Below, in pieces: positions 52,384-60,935 of a stretch of 64,000 bases of DNA. Each line of letters starts with the position of its first letter. Position 1 is the stretch's first letter. Under the pieces are notes generated by a model. That model worked only from the letters and a program-made list of their open reading frames with translations. It was not told the DNA's origin and ran no database searches. A program made the translations under genes and the position numbers. Source of the DNA: Mucilaginibacter sp. KACC 22063 (GTDB lineage: Bacteria; Bacteroidota; Bacteroidia; Sphingobacteriales; Sphingobacteriaceae); the NCBI RefSeq assembly GCF_028736115.1, contig NZ_CP117877.1, forward strand, positions 4,154,001-4,218,000, written 5' to 3'.

Positions 52384-53598
52384 TTATTCAATAAGCTTTA
52401 CAACCTTCTCATTTACTTCATCAATCACACTTTGCTCAAAGCTATCTAAGTAAATGTTTGTAATCTTGTTACCGTACTCGTGCCCTAAGCACTCGGCAAT
52501 AAGCTCGTTCGAGTATCCAAGCCGCTTTGCTGTTGTAGCCCAAGTATGACGTGCTACATATGTTGTAAGATTCTCAACACCTAACTGTTTACCTAAACGC
52601 TTCAAGTACTTATTTGTAGTCTTTATCCATTGCTGTATTACCTTTTTACTTTCTAAGGAGTCTTCCTCAACTTTACTTGTCATCACCGGCAAAAGATAGA
52701 TACTGTTGCTGTTAAACCTTTTCAAAAGTTCAATGGCAAGCTTAGTCATTTTGATACTATACGACTTATGCGTTTTTCTTCGACAGTATTGCATTCTACC
52801 ATTGACTATATTGGAGTGCTTAAGATAGGCCATGTCAGTGAAAGACATCCCTCTAAAAGCAAAACTTAGGAACAAGTAGTTTCTAGCGTTCCACTCTTTC
52901 GAGCCTGGTTTGATTACAAGTTGACCCAGGCCGGTTAGAGCATCTGAGGCAATAGCACGTTTAGCCGTCTTCTCCGTCTTGATTGAGATTTCGGTGAATG
53001 GATAAAGAGACCGATCGACCAGCTTAGACTTAATTGCCTTGTTATATATTGCACGTATGGATCTGAAATAGTTTCCTATTGTGTTAGGCTTCGCCCCTTC
53101 TTTTATAAGCTGATGTTTGAATCTATCAAGTAATGAGTAATCAATTTGCTCAAACTTCAACTGCTTATCATTGCAGAAGGCCATTAGCCTATTTACCGCA
53201 GTTTGATATACTACTGCGTTTCCCGTTCTTTTCACCTCATGTAGCTCTGCAATAACTTGATTTGAATAGGTAAAAAAGGTAACTTTTCTTTTGAGTTCTA
53301 TCGGCTTCTCATGAAACTTCTCTTTAAATGCCTCGAACGAGAAACTACCTTCATCTTCCATTTGCAGAAGTAACTTTTGAACTTTAAGAAATTTGCTTGT
53401 AAGGTTCTTGTTTAGTTCTTTGTAGTTAGGGCATTGACTATTGATTAAGCAACCATCCTCATTCCAATGTCCTTTGCAAATAGATATGCCGGTAGCGTAA
53501 GTTGTTGTCTTTCGGTTGTAAGTTATCCTAAACATTAACGGATACTTCTCTCCTGCTTTTGGTCTCCTGTTGTCCAGAAATACCTTGTATGTAATCAT
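52384..53598 (-). CDS. int: Tyrosine-type site-specific recombinase (integrase)
   Basis: 404 residues, normal for Bacteroidota integrases. An N-terminal arm-binding domain (about 1-90: YKVFLDNRRPKAGEKYPLMF) is followed by a SAM-like core-binding domain (about 105-200) and the catalytic domain. Catalytic positions: Arg in SFAFRGMSFTDMAYLK, the R of the YVARHTWATT box (Y-x-A-R form common in this phylum), His in ECLGHEYGN and Tyr in NIYLDSF. It is transcribed away from the tRNA-Asn gene next to attR and should catalyse insertion and excision of the island. Confidence 0.94.
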   Translation of the reverse strand: MITYKVFLDNRRPKAGEKYPLMFRITYNRKTTTYATGISICKGHWNEDGCLINSQCPNYKELNKNLTSKFLKVQKLLLQMEDEGSFSFEAFKEKFHEKPIELKRKVTFFTYSNQVIAELHEVKRTGNAVVYQTAVNRLMAFCNDKQLKFEQIDYSLLDRFKHQLIKEGAKPNTIGNYFRSIRAIYNKAIKSKLVDRSLYPFTEISIKTEKTAKRAIASDALTGLGQLVIKPGSKEWNARNYLFLSFAFRGMSFTDMAYLKHSNIVNGRMQYCRRKTHKSYSIKMTKLAIELLKRFNSNSIYLLPVMTSKVEEDSLESKKVIQQWIKTTNKYLKRLGKQLGVENLTTYVARHTWATTAKRLGYSNELIAECLGHEYGNKITNIYLDSFEQSVIDEVNEKVVKLIE

Positions 53599-53635
53599 AA
53601 AACCACGGGTTTGTGGTTAGCGCTTATTTATAGTT

Positions 53636-53655
53636 GTGCAAACAATGTGCAAACA
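53636..53655 (+). repeat. Arm-type integrase site, right
   Basis: Two GTGCAAACA units (53636-53644 and 53647-53655) 11 bases apart, matching 30713-30732 at 18 of 20 positions. Lies 79 bases inside the right core, between the integrase gene and the att site. Confidence 0.55.
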
Positions 53656-53698
53656 TTTCAGGCTCAGGGTTCCACTTGGTCGAACTCACTAAAACAAG

Positions 53699-53728
53699 AA
53701 AGCCTCTCAGCAATAACTGAAAGGCTTT
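53699..53728. terminator. Terminator downstream of tRNA-Asn
   Basis: AAAGCCT-c-TCAG (from 53699) pairs with CTGA-a-AGGCTTT (to 53728) around a 6-base loop; followed by TT on the plus strand and TTCTTG on the minus strand. It ends the tRNA transcript and is part of the island end. Confidence 0.7.
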
Positions 53729-53734
53729 TTCTTT

Positions 53735-53777
53735 GCTCCTGAAGCTGGACTCGAACCAGCGACCCTCTGATTAACAG
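53735..53777. repeat. Right attachment site, within tRNA-Asn
   Basis: 43 bases identical to 30608-30650, covering the tRNA from the anticodon loop to one base past its 3' end. The crossover probably lies in the anticodon-loop end, where the two flanks diverge. Confidence 0.92.
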
Positions 53778-53809
53778 TCAGATGCTCTAACCGGCTGAGC
53801 TATTCAGGA
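53736..53809 (-). tRNA. tRNA-Asn (GUU)
   Basis: 74 nucleotides on the minus strand. The acceptor arm TCCTGAA/TTCAGGA is fully paired, the D-arm is GCTC/GAGC, the anticodon arm TCTGA/TCAGA closes the loop CTGTTAA (anticodon GTT), and the T-arm GCTGG/CCAGC has TTCGAGT. The discriminator base is G and no CCA is encoded. Integration site of the island; its 3' part is supplied by the att repeat. Confidence 0.97.
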
Positions 53810-53895
53810 ATCTTTTCCGGTTTGGAGTGGTGCAAAGGTATAATTTCCCGGAATATTTCACAATATTTGCATAAAAAATTTTTAAAAAATATTTC

Positions 53896-54816
53896 ATGAG
53901 CCTGGTAGTAATTGGTACCGTAGCGTTTGACGCCATTGAAACTCCCTTCGGGAAAACAGATAAAATAGTGGGTGGTGCAGCCACTTACGCAAGTTTAGCC
54001 GCCTCTTATTTTTATGATAAGGTGAAAATTGTTGCCGTTGTGGGAGACGATTTCCCGGAGAGTGAAATTGCCGATTTTAAAAATCACCATATAGATACCG
54101 AAGGCTTGCAGATCAAAGCCGGAGAAAAATCATTTTTCTGGAGCGGGAAGTACCATAACGACATGAACAGCCGCGATACGCTGGTGACCGAGCTAAACGT
54201 ATTGGCCGATTTCGACCCTATCGTTCCCGAAAGTTACCAGGATTGCCAATACCTGATGCTGGGCAACCTTACCCCGCAAGTACAGCAAACGGTGATTAAG
54301 CGTATGCATAACCGCCCTAAGCTTATTGTAATGGACACCATGAACTTCTGGATGGATATTGCATTAAACGATTTGCTGGACACCCTGAAAATGATCGACG
54401 TTTTAACTATTAATGATGCCGAGGCCCGCCAGCTTTCGGGCGAATATTCATTGGTTAAAGCGGCTAACAAGATCCTTACCATGGGCCCTAAATACCTGAT
54501 CATTAAAAAAGGCGAACACGGTGCCTTGTTATTTGGCGAAGGCAAAATCTTCTCTGCGCCTGCCCTTCCGCTTGCCGAAGTATTTGACCCAACCGGTGCA
54601 GGCGACACATTTGCAGGCGGCTTTATCGGTTATATGGCTAAAGCTGGCGAGGTCAACTTCGACAACATGAAAAATGCCATCATTTATGGCTCGGCCCTGG
54701 CATCATTCTGCGTTGAAAAATTCGGTACCGAAAAAATTAAAAATCTTACCGACGAAGAGGTAAATGCACGCGTTCAGGAGTTTGTGCACCTGTCAAAATT
54801 TGAGATCACTGCCTAA
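53896..54816 (+). CDS. PfkB-family carbohydrate kinase
   Basis: 306 residues with the ribokinase fold. The N-terminal region has the Gly pair GGAATYAS (substrate-site motif 1), and motif 2 with the catalytic base is D231-P-T-G-A-G-D237 (DPTGAGDTFAGG). It phosphorylates a sugar or nucleoside with ATP in the cytoplasm; the substrate is not predictable. Backbone gene, first after the island. Terminator follows. Confidence 0.92.
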   Translation: MSLVVIGTVAFDAIETPFGKTDKIVGGAATYASLAASYFYDKVKIVAVVGDDFPESEIADFKNHHIDTEGLQIKAGEKSFFWSGKYHNDMNSRDTLVTELNVLADFDPIVPESYQDCQYLMLGNLTPQVQQTVIKRMHNRPKLIVMDTMNFWMDIALNDLLDTLKMIDVLTINDAEARQLSGEYSLVKAANKILTMGPKYLIIKKGEHGALLFGEGKIFSAPALPLAEVFDPTGAGDTFAGGFIGYMAKAGEVNFDNMKNAIIYGSALASFCVEKFGTEKIKNLTDEEVNARVQEFVHLSKFEITA

Positions 54817-54836
54817 ATTCAATTTTAACAATACTT

Positions 54837-54866
54837 AACGCCTGTTTATAACGTTAAACAGGCGTT
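54837..54866 (+). terminator. Terminator of the PfkB gene
   Basis: Perfect 12-bp stem AACGCCTGTTTA (54837-54848) with TAAACAGGCGTT (54855-54866), then TTT. Confidence 0.85.
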
Positions 54867-54897
54867 TTTCATTTATTTTTGCAGCGCATCTGCTTGT

Positions 54898-56616
54898 ATG
54901 GCTACAACACTATCCCCGGTAAAACAAAACCCCGAAAAACTGATCTGGCTTTTTCTGCTGGGATGGACTTTACTAAACGCTGTACAGGCAGCCACACTGG
55001 GCCTTCACTCAGACGAAGCATATTACTGGCTTTATTCACGTTTTTTAGATTGGGGCTATTATGACCACCCACCGATGGTGGCCGTTTTTATACGCATAGG
55101 TTATTCGCTTTTTGCTAACGAATTCGGGCTGCGGCTGATCACAATTTTAAGCAGTACCGTTGCGCTCCGTGTGTTGTGGCTCACTATCCGCAATTACAAC
55201 CCCGATGCCAGGTGGTTTATACTTGTTGCAGGCGGCACATTTATTTTTCACATCTATGGCTTCATTACCACGCCCGATGCACCATTATTCTTCTTTACCA
55301 TATTATTTTACTACTGCTTTCAGCGATACCTTAAAGAAGATAAGTGGCAAACAGCCATTTTATTAGCCATTATCTTAGCTTGCCTTTTATACAGTAAGTA
55401 CCATGCAGTGCTGCTCATCGGCTTTACGGTTGCGGCAAATATCAAACTGCTTAAACGCGGCACTTTCTGGCTGATACCGGCAATCACAGCCACTCTTTAT
55501 ATCCCACATATTTACTGGCAGATCAGTCATGGCTATCCATCGGTTAATTACCACCTTTTCGAGCGGTCATCCGAGGTTTACGACTTTGCCCATACCTATC
55601 TGTTTATTCCGGGGCAGTTGCTAATGGCAGGGCCGCTTATTGGCTGGTTGTTTTTTTACCTTTTAGGCCGCGTTAAAATCAAGGATGCCTTTATCCGTAC
55701 CTTATTGGTTAACTGTGTAGGCACGCTGATCTTTTTCCTGATCAATACGCTTAAGGGCAACGTACAACCGCATTGGACACTTATTGCCTTTGCACCTTTA
55801 GCCATGCTGGTGCTGATCTATTTTAACCAGAAACCGGCCATACCTGCATGGTATCAGAAACTGGCTGTAGCCAACCTGGTGTTTGTTGTTTTGATACGCC
55901 TGCTGCTCATTAGTAACCTGCCTTTTGTTACCAAATTAGGCGCGGTAAAAAGCTTTTATAATTACGACAAATGGGCAAAGGAAATTAAGCAAAAGGCAGG
56001 CGACGCTTATGTCATCTTCCCGAATAGCTTTCAGGATCCATCAAAATACAGCTTTTACACCCATACCATCAAGGGCTTTAGCTATGATTCCCGCTTTTAC
56101 CGGCGCACACAATTTGATATCTGGCCGCTTGAAGATAGCCTGCAAAACAAGCGTACCTTTTATTTGGAAACCAAGCCTTCTATAAAACTAAAAACAGATT
56201 CCATTTTTACACCACAGGGAAAGTTTTACCTGGTACAAATAGATAGCACACGCACTTATCAACGTATAAAAATTGAAAGCGATCAGTACAAGGTGAGCGC
56301 AGCACCGGGACAGCAGCATGTTTTCTACTTAAAGGTGACTAACCCCACAGAACGTGCGGTTGATTTCAGCAATAAGAACAAATTGCATGAGCTGGTTTTA
56401 GGCGCTTGTTTTATGCAGGATGATGCACAGCCTTTTGCGCAGCGTGCCGATACCTCTTTTTACAGCATTAAGTTACAGCCGCATCAATCTGCTAACTATA
56501 CATTTACAGTAAAAACACCGCCGCAAAAAGGGCATTACGATTTAATATTTTCTTTAAGGACCACTCCTTTCCAGGGAGGGCACAATAGCCGTATCATTAA
56601 TTTTACCGTTGAATAG
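54898..56616 (+). CDS. Glycosyltransferase family 39-like (ArnT/PMT-type) membrane protein
   Basis: 572 residues. About ten transmembrane helices fill the first 350 residues. The first loop has the acidic DEAYYW motif (LHSDEAYYWLYSRFLDWGYY DHPP...), the metal and lipid-sugar site of GT39/ArnT enzymes. A soluble beta-rich part follows (about 375-572). Such enzymes transfer sugars from polyprenyl phosphate to an acceptor on the periplasmic side; the acceptor is unknown here. The next gene begins at the very next base after the stop, so the two are an operon. Confidence 0.88.
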   Translation: MATTLSPVKQNPEKLIWLFLLGWTLLNAVQAATLGLHSDEAYYWLYSRFLDWGYYDHPPMVAVFIRIGYSLFANEFGLRLITILSSTVALRVLWLTIRNYNPDARWFILVAGGTFIFHIYGFITTPDAPLFFFTILFYYCFQRYLKEDKWQTAILLAIILACLLYSKYHAVLLIGFTVAANIKLLKRGTFWLIPAITATLYIPHIYWQISHGYPSVNYHLFERSSEVYDFAHTYLFIPGQLLMAGPLIGWLFFYLLGRVKIKDAFIRTLLVNCVGTLIFFLINTLKGNVQPHWTLIAFAPLAMLVLIYFNQKPAIPAWYQKLAVANLVFVVLIRLLLISNLPFVTKLGAVKSFYNYDKWAKEIKQKAGDAYVIFPNSFQDPSKYSFYTHTIKGFSYDSRFYRRTQFDIWPLEDSLQNKRTFYLETKPSIKLKTDSIFTPQGKFYLVQIDSTRTYQRIKIESDQYKVSAAPGQQHVFYLKVTNPTERAVDFSNKNKLHELVLGACFMQDDAQPFAQRADTSFYSIKLQPHQSANYTFTVKTPPQKGHYDLIFSLRTTPFQGGHNSRIINFTVE

Positions 56617-57654
56617 ATGAACAAAAAATTCTACCTCTTACTCAGTTTTTGCCTTATTACCAGCATTAGCTCGTTTGCACAAGGCAGCCTTGATATCCAT
56701 TTTAATGGCTTTGGCTTTTTAGATAACCGCGAATACAAGGCTTTCATTCCCCGCTCGCGTACCTATTCGGGTGCACGTACAGCACTTGATCTTGGTTTAA
56801 ACCTTGATAGCCTTAACCATTTTGTGGTAGGTGTTAACGGTATACACGAGTTTGGTGCTAAGCCGTACTTTTTAAAGGTTGATCCGGTTGCTTATTACAA
56901 ATTTGAAAGCCATAGCTGGTTATTTAGTGCCGGTATGTTCCCGCGTGCAGGCTTGATAGACAACTTTCCGCGAGCTATGCTAAATGATACGCTGATGTAC
57001 TATCGGCCAAATATCGAAGGATTATTAGCCCGCTATCAGAATGCGCATATCAGCTTTACAGGCTTTTTAGATTGGGTAAGCCGCCAAACAGCTACCGATC
57101 GCGAGCAGTTTATCTTTGGCCAATCCATGAAATATACGCCTTCAGTAAATGGCGATTTTTATATCAAAGATTATTTTATGATGCTGCATGATGCAGGCCC
57201 GGCAGTATCCATCCCTAACGATCATATACGCGATAATGGCGCTGCACAGGTACGCCTGGGGCTCGACTTAACCAAGCACACCTCGCTCGACTCTTTATCG
57301 TTCGAGGCTGGTGGAATGCTTTCACTGGAGCGCACACGTGAAAATGACGGCGGAGGCTTTAAAACTCCGAAAGGCTTTGTGGCAAGCGCATACTTAGGTT
57401 ATCGCCGTTTTGCATTTTTTGATGAGTTTTATGCAGGTCAGGGCCACATGGTTACTTATGGCGACTCTTATTACGAAAAGAAAATGTATAACAGGTTAGA
57501 CATCATATACACGCCTTTCCTGTTCCACAACATTAAAGGGCAATTCATTTTAAGCCTTCACTTTTCACCCGGTCAGTTTAATGACAACCAGGAAGCTTTC
57601 AGGATAACGTATGACCTTGGAAGAAAAAAACTGGTAAAATGGAATGATAATTAA
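56617..57654 (+). CDS. Outer-membrane beta-barrel-like protein, unknown function
   Basis: 345 residues with a signal peptide (1-22, SSFAQ). The rest alternates hydrophobic and polar residues with many Tyr/Phe/Gly, ending in an amphipathic strand (AFRITYDLGRKKLVKWNDN), which fits a porin-like barrel. No family recognised. Start codon abuts the glycosyltransferase stop, so a shared function in envelope sugar handling is inferred. Confidence 0.75.
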   Translation: MNKKFYLLLSFCLITSISSFAQGSLDIHFNGFGFLDNREYKAFIPRSRTYSGARTALDLGLNLDSLNHFVVGVNGIHEFGAKPYFLKVDPVAYYKFESHSWLFSAGMFPRAGLIDNFPRAMLNDTLMYYRPNIEGLLARYQNAHISFTGFLDWVSRQTATDREQFIFGQSMKYTPSVNGDFYIKDYFMMLHDAGPAVSIPNDHIRDNGAAQVRLGLDLTKHTSLDSLSFEAGGMLSLERTRENDGGGFKTPKGFVASAYLGYRRFAFFDEFYAGQGHMVTYGDSYYEKKMYNRLDIIYTPFLFHNIKGQFILSLHFSPGQFNDNQEAFRITYDLGRKKLVKWNDN

Positions 57655-57708
57655 GTTCTGAGTTACGGGTGTCTGAGGTGCGAGATGATAAGTAATTTTG
57701 AGTTAGTG

Positions 57709-57749
57709 AATGAGTGAATTATAGATAATTTATTTATAACTCACTCATT
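57709..57749. terminator. Inverted repeat between convergent genes
   Basis: AATGAGTGAATTATA (57709-57723) pairs with TATAACTCACTCATT (57735-57749) at 14 of 15 positions, loop 11 bases. It lies 60 bases after one gene and 60 before the other's end; a bidirectional terminator is likely. Confidence 0.6.
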
Positions 57750-57808
57750 TTAATATTAATCACTCTGATCTCTTATTATTCATAACCCACTAATTCAACA
57801 ACTCATAA

Positions 57809-58516
57809 TTATATTTTGTGTACGCTTCCGCTGCCGGTTGCTGATGAGGAAACGTTTTTTGCACTGCCTGTATATCGTATATCACCAGAGCCGGTTACAG
57901 ATGCATCTACTGTATTATTGGCATTAACCGTAGCATCGCCTGAACCTGTGATATGCACTCTTGTAATTGAGGTAACAAGGTCGCGTCCGCTAAAATCGCC
58001 AGACCCGCTTATACGTACAGCTGAGGTTTCTGCACGGCCGCTTAATTTCATATCACCAGATCCTGTTACGGTGCATTCCAAATCTTTTGTTTGTAAACGT
58101 CCGGTCATATCTCCCGAGCCTGATACACGCAAACGCAAAGAATTGGTTGTAATACCGTCTTTAAAAGACATATCTCCCGAGCCACTAACAGTTAGGCTGT
58201 TTAGCTGCTTGGCAGAAATATATACCGCTATTTTTTTGTGACCGCCAAACAGGTCGCCTAAGTTCCAGTCCCAATCACCTTTAGAGTAAATGTTTAATAC
58301 ACCATCTTTTACTTCTGTTTTAATGCGGTTAATTACATTAGACGGTGCTTCTACCCTTACAGACTCTGTATTACCTTGTGTAATATAAACATCGGCAGAG
58401 CAGCTAAGCGTTACACCGTTAAAGCCTGTTATGCTGCGCACCTGGCTATCGGCAAATGCAGTATTAATGCCTGTAATAAATAAAAAGGCAAATAAGATTG
58501 TGGTCAGTGATTTCAT
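57809..58516 (-). CDS. Head GIN domain-containing secreted protein (DUF2807)
   Basis: 235 residues from ATG 58516, which gives a clean signal peptide (MKSLTTILFAFLFITGINTA FA...); the frame is open 10 codons further upstream. The mature part is a right-handed beta-helix with five or more SGSGD/TGSGD turns (VSGSGDM, VTGSGDM, ISGSGDF, ITGSGDA, VTGSGDI). The fold is described for DUF2807 proteins, probably adhesive or binding; function unknown. Separate transcript. Confidence 0.88.
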   Translation of the reverse strand: MKSLTTILFAFLFITGINTAFADSQVRSITGFNGVTLSCSADVYITQGNTESVRVEAPSNVINRIKTEVKDGVLNIYSKGDWDWNLGDLFGGHKKIAVYISAKQLNSLTVSGSGDMSFKDGITTNSLRLRVSGSGDMTGRLQTKDLECTVTGSGDMKLSGRAETSAVRISGSGDFSGRDLVTSITRVHITGSGDATVNANNTVDASVTGSGDIRYTGSAKNVSSSATGSGSVHKI

Positions 58517-58598
58517 GGTCAAGTCTTGTTTAGGGATTAGACGCACTTATCCACCAAAAGGTTACATACCAAATCAAATTTGACAGGCAGCAGGCAAC

Positions 58599-59288
58599 TT
58601 AATCGTTAGCGAACTTATAACCTATGCCCCTTACGGTTTGCAGGTATTGTGGCGAATCCGGATTATCCTCAATTTTTTTGCGTAACCTAACAATGTGCAT
58701 ATCCAGCGTACGGGTATTTACATCGGTATTATAACCCCAAACTTCCATCATCAGTTCTTCGCGGTTAATTACCTTGTTGCGGTTTTTAAGGAAATATAAC
58801 AGGATACGGTTTTCCAATATGGTAAGCTCTATCTTTTTGCCATCCTTTATTAAAAGGTGGGTATTAGGATGGTGCTCCATACCTGCAAAACGATAAGTCT
58901 CGGGCTTATCATTATTCAGCTGGAATTTGATCTTGCTGTCAATCATGGCAACCAGCACATCCATATTAAATGGCTTGGTGATGTAGTCAGAAACACCAAA
59001 ATTATAAGCTTCTATCTTATCCAGGTCCTGTGCTTTGGCGGTCATCATAATCACCAGCTTTTCAAAACCGCTTTTACGGATGCCTTCACAAACTTCAGAG
59101 CCTTGTTTACCGGGCAGCATCCAATCGAGCAGTACAATGTCCGGATTTTCTGCCATGATCATTTTTTCTGCATCATCCCCATTTGATGCTTCCAGTACTT
59201 TATATCCTTCTGATGTTAAACGTTCTGCTACCAGAAAGCGTAAATTTTCATCATCCTCAACAAGCGCGATTTTTATTTCCTGATTCAT
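58599..59288 (-). CDS. OmpR-family response regulator (RprY-like)
   Basis: 229 residues. Receiver domain 6-118: acidic pocket EDDE, phosphoacceptor D55 (VLLDWMLPG), Lys in YITKPF. The winged-helix output domain (about 130-227) ends VRGIGYKFAND. Paired with the histidine kinase gene upstream (3 bases apart). The pair resembles Bacteroides RprXY (family knowledge); targets are unknown. Confidence 0.92.
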   Translation of the reverse strand: MNQEIKIALVEDDENLRFLVAERLTSEGYKVLEASNGDDAEKMIMAENPDIVLLDWMLPGKQGSEVCEGIRKSGFEKLVIMMTAKAQDLDKIEAYNFGVSDYITKPFNMDVLVAMIDSKIKFQLNNDKPETYRFAGMEHHPNTHLLIKDGKKIELTILENRILLYFLKNRNKVINREELMMEVWGYNTDVNTRTLDMHIVRLRKKIEDNPDSPQYLQTVRGIGYKFAND

Positions 59289-59291
59289 ATA

Positions 59292-60926
59292 TTAGTTTTC
59301 GTAAGGCAGCGTAACCGTAAATTCTGATCCGTGGTTTACTTCACTTTTTACTGTTATATCGCCGTTCATAAAATTAGCCAGTTCTTTACAAAAAGCCAAA
59401 CCTAAACCGACGCTGCCATTTTGGTTATATTTATTTTCTATCCGGTAAAACTTCTTAAAAATATTTTTGATCTCGTTTTTAGGTATCCCTATTCCTTTAT
59501 CAATAAATGTAAACACAATGTCGCGCTTTTCGTGTGTAACATTTATAAAAAGTTCTTTATGGTGGGGGTTTGAATACTTATAAGCGTTTTCAATCAGGTT
59601 TTGGAACAAGCTGCCCAGCAGCACCGGGTCCGAATAAAAGTTGTAGACCTTATCTACGCTATAGTCCATTTTAAAGTCCGGATATTTTATTCTGAATGTT
59701 TCGATAAATCCTTTTACAAACTCTTCAATATTTATCTCTTCTTTTTTTAACCTGATCGACCGGTTTTCAATCTGCGTAAATGATAACAATTTATTCATCA
59801 GTTCATTCAGGCGGTCGGCTTCCTCGTCCAATATACGGCCGTAATGCTTGCGCTGCCTTTCGGTAAGTTCATTTTCGCTGCGCAAGTTCGATCCGGCAAT
59901 TTTTATCACACTTACCGGCGTTTTAAATTCGTGGGTAAAGTTGTTTATAAAGTCGTACTGCAGTTTAAACAGTCGTAAATTGATACTTAGGTTGCGGTAA
60001 ATAAGCCAGCCGATCAGCAACAGGAACAAATACACCAGCAGCACAATGGCAGCTGTAGGCATAAACCTGCGATTGATCTCTCCCTGCAAATAATCGGGCT
60101 TTGAACTGAAATACAGTTTAAAATCTGAGAATGCACCCGGGAACGCCAGTTCCGTCACATAGCCCTGATTTTCTGCATCGAGCGGATAATAGACCACCGG
60201 CTTAATACTGATATGCTGGTAAAGTTCGGGATGGGTATTTTTAACTTGTAAAGCGTATGGATCAAGGTAAAAGGTCATCATATTTTGCGGATAAAATGAC
60301 GACGGCCTTGTACCCTGCTGCATAGCCTTGTATGCCTTTATTTCCTCGCGGCGAGGTATGTTTAAATAACTGATCTTATCAGGCTTAATATCATAAAAGG
60401 TCCTGAATACCTCATCCTGGTTAGGCAGCATGGAAGTATCTGCCTGTAGCACATAACTCCTGAACTTTTCTGCCATCTGCCTGAAATCGGCGTCTTCAAT
60501 AACAGGCCTTTTTGTGCCAACTACTTTACCCTGCCGATAAACATACTCATAAACATTTTTAAGTGAGATACCCAAACGCCGCTTTTTGTTCGCCGGGCGC
60601 TGGCCGATCTGGATATTGTAAAAGAAAGTACGTTTTACAAACGGATAATCTTTAAACACCGAAGCCGAATACTTACCCGCAGAAGATGAATCAAGGAAAC
60701 CCTGGTAAGAAGTGATTTCGTAAACCTTATTCAGATACAGGTCATTATAAGGTTTAAGCGTTTGCTCCAAAACGTCGATCTTTTTGGAGGTAAACTCGTT
60801 TTCTACATATTTAGAGGTAAAGTAATGCGCTATAATAAGCCCTGCAACCAGTAATACGGATACCAGTATAAAGAAAAAGATGATGAGTAAAAAGTTTTTC
60901 CGGTAGCCCTGCTGTGCTGGTTTCAT
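59292..60926 (-). CDS. Sensor histidine kinase (RprX-like)
   Basis: 544 residues with helix 1 (about 12-34), a large periplasmic sensor region (about 36-288) and helix 2 (about 290-310). The HisKA box has H332 in FTHEFKTPVSVIKIAG. The HATPase domain contains LIENAYKYS (N box), DKGIGIPKNE (G1) and GSVGLGLAFCKEL (G2). The gene starts nine bases after the S9-family gene's stop, so it may share transcription with it. Confidence 0.93.
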   Translation of the reverse strand: MKPAQQGYRKNFLLIIFFFILVSVLLVAGLIIAHYFTSKYVENEFTSKKIDVLEQTLKPYNDLYLNKVYEITSYQGFLDSSSAGKYSASVFKDYPFVKRTFFYNIQIGQRPANKKRRLGISLKNVYEYVYRQGKVVGTKRPVIEDADFRQMAEKFRSYVLQADTSMLPNQDEVFRTFYDIKPDKISYLNIPRREEIKAYKAMQQGTRPSSFYPQNMMTFYLDPYALQVKNTHPELYQHISIKPVVYYPLDAENQGYVTELAFPGAFSDFKLYFSSKPDYLQGEINRRFMPTAAIVLLVYLFLLLIGWLIYRNLSINLRLFKLQYDFINNFTHEFKTPVSVIKIAGSNLRSENELTERQRKHYGRILDEEADRLNELMNKLLSFTQIENRSIRLKKEEINIEEFVKGFIETFRIKYPDFKMDYSVDKVYNFYSDPVLLGSLFQNLIENAYKYSNPHHKELFINVTHEKRDIVFTFIDKGIGIPKNEIKNIFKKFYRIENKYNQNGSVGLGLAFCKELANFMNGDITVKSEVNHGSEFTVTLPYEN

Positions 60927-60935
60927 AAACTGCGG

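Larger units (their letters stand above)
30608..53777. mobile_element. Integrative genomic island in tRNA-Asn (about 23 kb)
   Basis: Bounded by a 43-bp exact direct repeat of the tRNA-Asn 3' half (30608-30650 and 53735-53777), with the functional tRNA restored at the right end. A tyrosine recombinase is encoded just inside the right end and similar arm-type repeats lie 60-100 bases inside each core. Cargo: Dnd phosphorothioation genes, a putative AbiC protein, a broken GNAT-like toxin-domain gene and unknown secreted proteins. A maintenance module (HTH protein, helicase, two unknown genes) lies next to the integrase. No relaxase, type IV coupling or secretion gene, and no capsid or tail gene, was seen. 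Confidence 0.85.

Noticed and set aside
30650..53735. CRISPR array or cas genes in the defence island
   Set aside because: No regularly spaced repeats and no Cas-like protein were seen.
30650..53735. Conjugative element
   Set aside because: No relaxase, coupling protein or Tra/VirB4 set was found; the HerA-like ATPase is fused to DndE and belongs to the dnd operon.
54874..54881. TATTTTTG as promoter of the glycosyltransferase gene
   Set aside because: It matches the -7 consensus, but no TTTG is found at 19-21 bases upstream and it lies just after a terminator; kept as unproven.
57816..58241. A 141-codon plus-strand frame
   Set aside because: It is the antisense of the repeated SGSGD codons in the head-GIN gene, which keeps an opposite frame open.
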